64,000 nt of DNA from Pseudevernia furfuracea (Eukaryota > Ascomycota > Lecanoromycetes > Lecanorales > Parmeliaceae): NCBI GenBank assembly GCA_022315425.1, contig JAIUPT010000033.1:2046001-2110000 (forward strand), given 5' to 3'. The notes beneath the pieces were generated by a model. The model was not told the origin of the DNA. It saw nothing but the letters and a program-made list of their open reading frames with translations, and did no database searches. The translations under genes and the position numbers were made by a program. Positions 55,512 to 64,000 of the stretch are shown here, in pieces (position 1 is the first letter of the stretch; every line of letters starts with the position of its first letter).

Positions 55512-58180
55512 GTGACTGGGTTGCAGACTCGGTCAAGACCGGTTGCTTTGCTGCTTGTATTGGTGCGTTTGATTATGTATTGGAGAGTGATTATTTCCTG
55601 GCATTGATTCGTGAGGTGATGTTTCCTTTTTGTTGTATAGGGAACAGGACGCTGAATCTCTTTACTTGGATCGCGCGTGACTCAGGAGGTGCTAGTATAT
55701 CCCCTGTTGTGCTCCCTCTCTGGACCATTGGAATCAAAATCCACAGTTCGTGCTCCAGGGAAAAGCTCTTAATTGACCGCCTACAAGTCATAACCAATAT
55801 ACCAGCCGTGCGGTGGGGGAGGAGGCTGCTCGACAATAAACTCCAGTATGTCGCAGTCTTGCACAAAGTACTTTGCCTTGCATGAATCAACTTGTCGCAC
55901 GGACTGAGTGCACATTAGAGATGGTGGCAGGTAACATTGGCGCAAAGGAACAATAGGATCTGCCGGTTTGCACTCCAAGCTTCCATCTCCAAGTCGAATA
56001 GATGTCTCGCCGTATGGAAAGTCTTTGCCGAAGACTAACAATGATAATATCGACTTGGAGGTTCTGAAGGTTCTTCTTGAGACCGCCAAAGCAAATCATA
56101 TCCTCCTTTGATTGCTGGCCGAGCGTAGCTTCCAAACTCAAACCTCGTTAGTGCATCAACGGGTAGGCTTTTGATAAGTGCCTCCAATGCGGTGCAATGA
56201 CCACCCTTGCCGGAGTCGATGGATTTGGAGTTTCCTTTCTTGATGGTGCGCGTGTACAGGAGCCCCCGACTTTGGTTCAGGCTGTTGAGAGTTGCTACTC
56301 ATTGGGAGTGGTCACTGGAAGAGCCTTTGTAGACATTGAAGTGGACAAGTATAAGAGAAAAGCTGCGGTTGTCACATCGGTGACATAGGTAGGTAATGAG
56401 ATTTCGAGCGCGCTAAGAAAGGCCAAAACAGCTCCGCTGCACTTCAAATACGCCATTGCCGCATACCTAGGGTTGATTGGTATTTACAGATTTTTACCAA
56501 TAAGATTTTCGGACTACCTATGTAGAGTACGCTTACTAACATTTTCGAACCCCCCCGTAATTCAGTACGTAACATTTCTTTCACATACTAGGATAATTCA
56601 ATACTTTCTCTACCTTGGCATTCATCTCCGCCACCTGCGGAGCACATTTTCCCAATCCCGTCTGCCTTGCACGAACAAAGGTAATGATTGGGAAAAGACG
56701 TAGTTATCTGCTCAACTGCCTTTAACACAGAATGAGAACAATATTGAGAATGTATCGGAAATCATTTCTTCTATCCCCATCCTTTCCACGCCATGCTCTA
56801 TTGTTTTGAAAACCTCCCGCCACGTACCACCAAACACCATCAATGTTGCAAGCTCAGTAAGCGTTACAAGGACGAGCGGCACATCTAGCTAGGAAGCCGC
56901 ATTTTGTCACAAAAATCCTCGAGAAGGATATCAACAACGGTAGACCTGGGCAGAAATCCGGTGAATCGAGTACGGATTGGTCCTCAGCATTGAGTACGAG
57001 TGGTAAGGTCGCCCCCAGCCAATGGCCCCAGTCTGGCTCTATATGAATTTAATTACTTCTACCCTTGGAACATCCCCCTCTACTTTAAAGATTGATTCTC
57101 GGAGCTCGCGTTTGGTATTTGAAGGTGCGAATTGGATTTCGATAAATATGAGTCCAAACAATTCCTAATGAATAGAATCCTCGTCGCCTCGAATCTCTTT
57201 GCGATAACCATCAGTCCTAGATCATTCTCTGTATTGAAAACTAACAACCTAACCCTTGTACTCGATGATAGGCTACTAAGTCCTCCATCATCTGTCCGTT
57301 CACAAATATATCAAGCCTAAGTGAAGATAATTGGATTTTTCACTACCCCAGGAGAAATTACCGAAATTGATTCGCAGTGCCAGGCTTGGGAAAGAGACTA
57401 AAATACACAGAAGGCAGAACAAGGTCTTTTCGGTCCAGACCTTATTTACAACAGACACATAGCTCGTTGCGTACGTAGCACCCCATACTCCAACGGGCAG
57501 CATTGCGGCCCCCCGGGGCCATTCATTGACAGGCGCGCTGCGGGCGCTTTCGCTTTCATTGGCGGTTGGGTGATGCAGGTCGCGCATTAGCGCTTCACAC
57601 CATCCAAGGGTTTTCCCTTCCTTTCGGATTCTTTCGGATTCTTTGTCGCATCATTAACCGAACCCTGCTTGCGAATGCTCTTACTCTGTCAGATTTTGCA
57701 ACGCGCAGCTGCGCACTCGCCTTACACAAAGTGAGCTTGCGATTGGCCATGAGGCAGGTCAGGATTCCTAACCATCTTCCTTTCATACTTGCGGTGAGGA
57801 ACGATGCGGAGCTCGGAGGGTTGTTGATATGCAGGGTCCTGTCTATCATTGATGTGATGTCAACCATACGGCTGAGGCAGAGTTACTTATTTTACGAGGA
57901 TCGATGGATCGTGCACGGTCTCTTCAGACTCGTCCTGCTAATCAAGTGCTTTGCGGAAAGACTCGACCCGAACAAGAACTTGCTCTGGCCTTCTAAGCAT
58001 ACGGCCGTAGGATTTGAAGGATGAAGTTTATGAGACGACATGATTTCTCATTATCTAGCTACATATGGAAAAGGTCAGCATCACATAGCAACCGTCAGAT
58101 TTTCTCTATCTCAAAGTGTCGTAAGCCTAGAAATTCTCACAGTTCTTGTTGTCCATCTCTGCATCACCTTCTGTATCGCA
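55512..58180. other. Gene-poor 2.7-kb region
   Basis: No defended gene. A 63-codon plus-strand frame (56197-56388, FLDGARVQEPPTLVQAVESC) looks mildly coding-like but has no partner exons. A 152-codon frame (57566-58024) has no motif. The end of the stretch holds the promoter of the AflR-type regulator, and the regulator frame stays open back to 58040. Confidence 0.4.
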
Positions 58181-59625
58181 ATGTTCGGAACCTTGCGCTA
58201 CGATGCTCAGAACGACGATACCCATTTTGTTGAGCGAACCACAGATCCTCTAAACGGTAAATGTGAAGGACAAAGACCCCGCTACTCGGCATGTGATAAG
58301 TGCCGAGCGAAGAAGGTTTGTATGCAAGTCATTTCCATCGCTGTCTGATTGGCTGACAACTTTCCGTGTCTGTAGCAAAGATGCGGTGGCAGACGAGAGG
58401 GTTGTGAACGATGCATACGTACCTCAAGTGAATGCGTTTACTCCTTGCAAGGCAAAGGCAGAGGGCGCCGAAGACGCAATGTTACCAAAGGAAAAGACTT
58501 CAGCCTAGGACTAGGGGACTCTTCCCTAAATCCCGCAAAACCATCGACAGCAGACAAGCCTCAGCAGCGGCAAACACCTGCGCCCGGCGAACATACACAA
58601 GAGATGCATGACCTTGCAGGCGGCACTATGAGCAGATTCTTGCCCGTCGACAATCTGGAGAGTGATCCTACATCTGGTCTCTTGCAGCGTGACATGCAGC
58701 CGGTTTTCGATGGCCAAAGTATCGATGACCACCTTCACAGCACCTACACTTCGACGCTGTCAGCTCATGATGATTTTGATCCAGACTACTACTTCGCCAG
58801 TCACTTTGAACCCTTTGAGAGTACGCCAGTAGACTCTTTGTCAGGTGTGTACTTATGACTCAGACAAAGACGATTCACTAAGTTTCCACAGACATCTCTT
58901 CGGTTTTCGAGCAATCTCAACTACGCCAATCGCAGTCCGACTTCGACTTGAACTCTTGGTCGCCTTTTTCATCACTAAAACCTAACTTTGACGGTCTACC
59001 AAGTCCACAGTCATCGCCACAGACACATCCAGCAACCCCAAGCACCAAAGTCTGCCCTAAAGATGATGCCCCGTCAAATGCCTTACAGGAGAACTGCCAG
59101 TGTTTGAGCACTATGGCGATTCTTCTCGAAGATTTGGAAAATCGAGTCAGGCATGTCGATACCGCAGCACTAGACTCAATCCTCCTGTCACAAAAGGAGG
59201 TACTAAGCCGTTGCAAGTCCATTTTGAAATGCTCAAACTGTTATCTGCGCTTGGAGTACATTCTCCTACTGAGAATGGTTACAGAACGGCTAGTCTCTCT
59301 CTGCGAATCAACCGTCGCCAAATATCTCGACGACAATAATAACGGCGCTCCGCTCTTGGAGACTACTACTGATAGGAAATACCATTCGCCGATGGATGAT
59401 GTCAAGGTGTGTCTCGGTGCCTACGAAATCGAGACACCAGGTGAGATTTTCGGACTAGTTCGACTGTTGATCGCTATGCAGCTGCGAAGCTTGAGGAAGT
59501 TCATTGAGGGTGTGGCGATTGCGGTTGCTTCAAATGGAGAGGGCAAGACGCAGGTGCTCAAGGTGCAAGCTGCGGAGCAGAGGCTCGCGAAGCTGATACA
59601 GAGGACTCGGCAGTCCGAGACCTGA
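58181..59625 (+). CDS. Zn2Cys6 transcription factor, AflR family
   Basis: Exons 58181-58315, 58376-58844 and 58892-59625 give 445 aa. The DNA-binding cluster is complete across the first join: Cys38-x2-Cys41-x6-Cys48-x6-Cys55-x2-Cys58-x6-Cys65, followed by a basic GKGRGRRRR linker. The middle is Pro/Gln/Ser-rich and acidic. The C-terminal half matches the AflR-type regulatory domain: CQCLSTMAILLEDLE, then SRCKSILKCSNCYLRLEYILLLRMVTERLVSLCES, then FGLVRLLIAMQLRSLRKFI. AflR-family factors usually activate aflatoxin/sterigmatocystin-like or other secondary-metabolite clusters, but no biosynthetic enzyme gene lies in this window on either side. An upstream in-frame ATG at 58040 adds a hydrophobic leader unlikely in a nuclear factor. 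Confidence 0.9.
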
Positions 59626-61240
59626 GGGTGTTGAGTACTATGGGCAGACCAAAGGGGAGATGGATCTTGTCAAGGCGCGTCTTGACGGCTGGTGACTCTA
59701 CCGAGACACTTTACTGTTGTAAAAGCAGGAACACGATAGACAATAAAAGAAAATAAAAGCCCTGGAAGCAATATTCAGCCCCTACGACCTCAGCGCAGAC
59801 TTTTCTTGTGTTACTGTTACTGCTGCTTTTCCTTCCATAGGCGATGGTCTCAGCTAGACAAAGATGGGGGATATGATAACGTGCCACTGCCGAAGTCTTT
59901 CTAGATTACTAAATAGGTTAGCAAGCCGCTGTCGCCGTAGGTAAGACGGATGGCTTACGTTCCGGTTCCGAGACCGTTGAAGATGGGGGTCAGCAAATGC
60001 GGGTGGCCTAAACGATGTGATGCCTAAGTGTCAGAGGACTTGTCCAGCCATCCGTATCTACCATACATGGTGAAGGGATGTTATGCCGACATATTAATCA
60101 AGATTCCTTGCTTTAATAGGTTCCAAGAGAAAGTACAAAATGTTGGAAAGTGGGCCATGACTTGTAGGGAAAGAGAACTTTGCCTTCCAGTTGGACAAGA
60201 CGGCGCCAAGTGGTTGGTGACAAAGACCGCTACTCGTTACGGATGTCCCGACGTTCTAGCAAGGTACCAATTTCCCATATCTTGCTATCATGTCCACCAG
60301 CGGCGTTCACGGATTCTCCGTAGGATTACTTGTGGCTATGAGGCTTGCCCGATGACACACAGATCGATTCTTCATGCATCGCGCTTGCACGATCATCTCG
60401 CACCCTGCACTGAGGGCTTATTTGGGATGTTTGAGGCGTCTCAGTTCCCCGGGGCACAGAGGAACGGACTCTGTTAATCTCGTGCATCAAGGCCCCTCCC
60501 TCATCGTATAGTATTCTGGCTGGGCTCTTACTCAACCTGACGGCCAACACACACAATAGATGACTTAGTCCCGCAGCTATATGAGTCAAAATTAATGTTG
60601 CGGAAGGCAATACGTACACTCAACACTTGAAGTTGTGGTCAAGTCCGGAGTGATTGATCGAGGTGGTGGCTTTCTATTTGCCTACTGGTGACTGGGCTGG
60701 ATCCGATGTTTGCGCCACCAACAATAGTGAGGCGAGGGCAACAGAGGCAGGCTTCGGTAAAGGATCAATAATACTCTTGCCCCGTCCCGATTATGAAAGG
60801 TTGATGTCTACGATGCTAGCTGTATTTATGTATTTATGTATTTTTTTTCTTGTTTTCAACAAATTTCCTGTATTTTTTCCGTGAACGACCTGACGATCCG
60901 ATACATCTATACTGTTTTAAGCCTAGTGACACTTGGACGCAACGAAGACCCAAGCATTCCATACCATACATTTATTACATGTATTAATGCTGGACTCCCG
61001 TAGGAAATTGCGGGTGGGCGAGAAGCTGTCTTATCTAATCAAAAGCGGGGCAGTCGCCATTCTCCGGCCTCAAATTTATTGCATTGACCAGGTGACCGGA
61101 AAAAAAGGTGAAGCAAAACATGTCACTCATTTCACCTTCTTTCTCTTCACCAGCACAAGGGCCTGATCTCATCTACCCACCTATGTCCACTCCACCATGA
61201 TGAGTGCATAGAGTCGTGTTCAAGGCACAATCTTACTACT
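59626..61240. other. Intergenic between the regulator and the GRAM-domain gene
   Basis: About 1.6 kb. A 149-codon plus-strand frame (60028-60477) includes several Cys but no recognised pattern or start context; not accepted. No biosynthetic gene is found here. Confidence 0.45.
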
Positions 61241-63440
61241 ATGTCAAGCACCTTCAGCAACTCTACCTCGGTCGAGCACGCGTCGGGTGGCCTGGATCGC
61301 GCCTCCTTCAACGCCTACGACGCTGCAGACCGACATATCATCGCCCCACTACAGGAGCACGCTCCCAGTCACAGCTTTAGTCACAGTGATGACTCCGACA
61401 TCAATGACGATCATGGAGACGTCAGTACAAGTCCGAGAAGCTTTGCTAACGTGCGCCGAGTTTCTGCAAAAGTACGATCCAAAGTGAAGACAAAGACACA
61501 CAAGATCCTTCATACCTCCCACGAACAGCAAGCTCCTCAGCTACCCACGGCTCCTGCTCTAGCACCTGCACCCAACCATGATGCCGACGATGACCGCCTC
61601 TTCCACCCCCCTCCAGAACACAAGGGACCCCAGGTCAAAGATCTCCTACACAACCCTGTCGATACTGTCTCATCCATGCTACATGGCGCAAGTGGGGCAA
61701 AGATGGCCGCAGTCATGGACAACCAAGTCATAGCCCATGGCGCCGATGTGAACCTGGTCCGCGTATACGATAAAATCGTAGATGCCGACAATAAGGAGGA
61801 GGAACAGTCGGCGCTGGGCGAGTTGGAGGACTTGAAAAAGGCAAGACAAGACCAATTTGTCAGATGGACAATGGATCGCCATGTCCTCAAAGTCAGGAGA
61901 CTACCGCCCCTCAATCTACAACCGCCGCAGAAGAAGGACTTCAAAATGGGAGATCAGAATGAGGAAGGCCAGGTCAACTGGGTAACATACAGCCAGCACG
62001 TACGTTCACTTTTCAATACTCAGCGCTCTATATCGTGCCTTTGAATCTACATGAGATCTTCGAGCAGGCTCGAATGCTGAATCAAAGTCCAGCTTGCACG
62101 CTTCTACGCCAGGCAATACGGTGGCCAATACATCGACGACTCCCCAAGTTTACCTTCAGCACATGAAGACGCCATCAACACTAGTGTCGAGAGGCTCCTC
62201 ATGACATCAACGCCGTATCAAGTAGTCCTCATGAAGATTCGGCACATTTACCGGTGGGAAGACCCCATGGAGACCGGCGTGTACCTTGGGTCCTACCTCT
62301 TTCTCTGGGCTATTGGCCATCTTGCAGGCGCTGCGGTATGCAAAAGGGAAAAAAACATGTTTACGATTTAGGATCATTCATACTGATAGTAATCCCTCCA
62401 GATCCTCGGCACAATGTGGCTTGTGATCAGACGACACCTGTACCCTCCAACCGCTGAAGATCTTCGAGAAAATATCAAACGGTCCGAGGACGTTGAGCAG
62501 ACTGCTACGAATATGACTCAGCTGATCGAACAGTACGGGTCCCGGGGGTGGATGGATGCGCTGATCAAAGAGCTGGGACCAAGATCGTTATTGGCACTCA
62601 CGGATATGGCAGATACGTTGGAAATCATGAGAAAGTAAGCAGGAACTAGAAGCCGGCGTGGCGACCCTGCGCAGGCTTTTACTTTTCCCAACCTGCCGGC
62701 GCACCATTACGCGGCACTGATACTTGTCACTCACAGCTTCTACGAATGGCGGAGCCCACACCGCACAATGTTTTCGCTTTCAATTCTCGGTGTCGTGTGG
62801 CTGTATGTCACCACCACTCCACTCTGGTTGCTGGTCAAGATGACACAACTTGAAGCCGCCCTTATGTTTTTCGGGACATTTCCAATTGCGAGCCGCATGC
62901 CACAGTATCGACATGTTGTATCGCCGCTGACCTGGTTATTTTGGAAGATACCCACAGATGGTACGTGCTCGAGGTACCAGTGCTTTTGCGCTTTGAAAAC
63001 CAACGCTGATGCTCTTGACCGTAGCTGAGTGGGCCATAGCTCGCTTGCAAGTGGAAGCTAGGTATAGCAAAGACGCAATGCCTCAGAAATCTTTCCAAAA
63101 AGTAAGAGGCGCATCAGATGAGAAAGAAAAGCCTTCGAAGGCCAATGACGAGACCGAACCTGCAGTTGATATCGGCAGATACCATTGCACGTGCCAAAGC
63201 CATCATGGAGACCTTCACGTAAGCTCGGATGGTGCTCGCTACGTCACTGCAGTAAGATCGAACCTTCTATGGAAGCTGCGATATGATAGCTGCAAGTCCA
63301 TACGCAAACATTCTGAGAGCGGGCTAATCTTCGAGCTCATGGATGATAGCGAATTCAAGGTTATGGGTCTGGCGCTGAGGAACGAAGTCTTCACTCAAAT
63401 CATCGGTTATAGCGGCCTAGTATGGCAGGTCACTGGGTGA
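61241..63440 (+). CDS. GRAM-domain membrane protein (DUF3292-like)
   Basis: Exons 61241-61999, 62093-62335, 62402-62634, 62737-62960 and 63025-63440 give 624 aa. The disordered N-terminus (Ser/His/Asp-rich, then RVSAKVRSKVKTKTHKIL) leads to a conserved helical part (KDLLHNPVDTVSSMLHGASGAKMA, RQDQFVRWTMDRHVLKVRR). The core is membrane-associated (GVYLGSYLFLWAIGHLAGAAILGTMWLVI, then FSLSILGVVWLYVTTTPLWLL). The C-terminal GRAM-like domain reads GRYHCTCQSHHGDLHVSSDGARYVT, LLWKLRYDSCKSI, and LIFELMDDSEFKVMGLALRNEVFTQIIGY. This resembles the fungal DUF3292/GRAMD4-type proteins, likely at the ER or a contact site and perhaps lipid-binding; the precise role is unknown. Each of the four introns joins in frame. 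Confidence 0.85.
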
Positions 63441-64000
63441 GAATCTTGCAGCAAAAGCAAGCTTGCCCGTGATGAACTGGATATATCGAGCGGAAACGTG
63501 GTGCTCAATGCTCAGATGCCGAAAAGCGAAGACCGAACCGACCAGAATCCGTCATAGTCAAGTCGTTGGGGTGGGCGGAGGGTCTGTGCTCTCCCTGACG
63601 CCTGAACTCTGGGCTGCGACCTAGAACCGAGTGAACCCGTTAAGACCTACGTAAGAAATCATAGTCCGCATTTTCTCGCAAGTCACTAGCGCTAAGGCAA
63701 AGAAGATTCTACGGTTTGGTAGCAACCACAGGAACTACCAGTGTACGAAGTACCAGTGTACGTTCAGTAGAAGGGTGCCGGTTGCGGCGGTACCTTGTCT
63801 GGTTGCCGCGTTATGTTAATGGCGCATCACGTGCTTTCTTTGCCCACTGGATTTAGGGATGGGGATGCATTGATTTGTCTCTCTTCTTCCCTCCCTCACT
63901 CCCTCACTCCCTCCCCCTCTCTCTATTTTGTTTGCGAGACGGAGGGTTGCAGCAGCATTCGGTTATAATGACCCCGCGGAGGATAGTAAACGAAGCCGAG
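63441..64000. promoter_or_regulatory. Window end with CT-rich tract
   Basis: About 560 bp after the GRAM gene. The stretch 63879-63927 is pyrimidine-rich with CTCCCTCA copies, like the CT tract before the sugar transporter. This suggests the promoter or 5' UTR of a plus-strand gene beginning just beyond the window. Confidence 0.4.

Noticed and set aside
57566..58024. 152-codon plus-strand frame before the regulator
   Set aside because: No motif and no splice link; composition not clearly coding.
58040..58180. Upstream extension of the AflR-type regulator (ATG at 58040)
   Set aside because: The leader would be hydrophobic (SLEILTVLVVHLCITFCI), unlikely for a nuclear DNA-binding protein; the ATG at 58181 fits better.
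59626..61240. Search for a secondary-metabolite gene next to the AflR-type factor
   Set aside because: No ketosynthase, adenylation, terpene or P450 motif seen on either strand.
1..64000. CRISPR arrays, bacterial operons, Shine-Dalgarno sites, rRNA genes and intact transposons
   Set aside because: None found; the repeats present are microsatellites, coding minisatellites and the tRNA-like duplication, and the genes are spliced nuclear fungal genes.

Overview
This window is nuclear DNA of a filamentous ascomycete (Pezizomycotina; a dothideomycete is my inference, not something the sequence proves). Genes are interrupted by short spliceosomal introns (about 46-200 nt) with GT or GC donors, CTAAC/CTGAC-like branch sites and AG acceptors. 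Start codons often sit in a fungal or eukaryotic context. The families are typical fungal ones: MFS sugar transporters, Zn2Cys6 factors, an AflR-type regulator and a Pth11-like rhodopsin-fold protein. Each exon model below was checked by hand: total exon length is a multiple of three and the family motifs read through the joins.

Layout, left to right. 1.5-12.5 kb holds a sugar/polyol transporter, alanine aminotransferase, the proteasome subunit RPN7, mRNA cap methyltransferase ABD1, a tRNA-like/SINE-like repeat patch and an iron-dependent alcohol dehydrogenase (maleylacetate reductase-like). 13-25.3 kb holds a secreted Ser/Thr-rich protein of unknown function, an Asp-nucleophile alpha/beta hydrolase, a conserved small Zn-ligand protein, a doubtful small ORF and a RING-type protein, separated by long gene-poor stretches. 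25.3-33.5 kb holds a small ORF with a fungal repeat-family motif, the tiny three-exon mitochondrial ribosomal protein bL33m gene, a large coiled-coil protein with two internal repeat arrays, and PEX11. 33.8-44.2 kb is a dense core block: nucleolar ENP2/NOL10, the Mediator kinase-module subunit MED13 (SSN2) and a CCCH zinc-finger protein. 44.2-53 kb is sparse: a Pth11-like membrane protein, a degenerate Zn2Cys6-like locus and a coiled-coil protein. 53.5-63.4 kb holds an Hsp70-like ATPase, an AflR-type transcription factor and a GRAM-domain (DUF3292-like) membrane protein.

Functionally it is a mixed chromosomal segment rather than one pathway. Core functions (RPN7, ABD1, MED13, ENP2, bL33m, PEX11, ALT) lie next to lineage-specific or fast-evolving genes. 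Three head-to-head pairs (RPN7/ABD1, ENP2/MED13, coiled-coil/Hsp70-like) share promoters of about 405-615 bp. The AflR-type regulator has no PKS, NRPS, terpene or P450 gene beside it here. I found no convincing new multi-gene system. The best leads are the tRNA-like repeat patch, the two in-register repeat arrays in one coiled-coil gene, the secreted protein with an unrecognised C-terminal domain, three introns that are in frame and stop-free, a GC-AG intron in MED13, and the decayed Zn2Cys6 locus.
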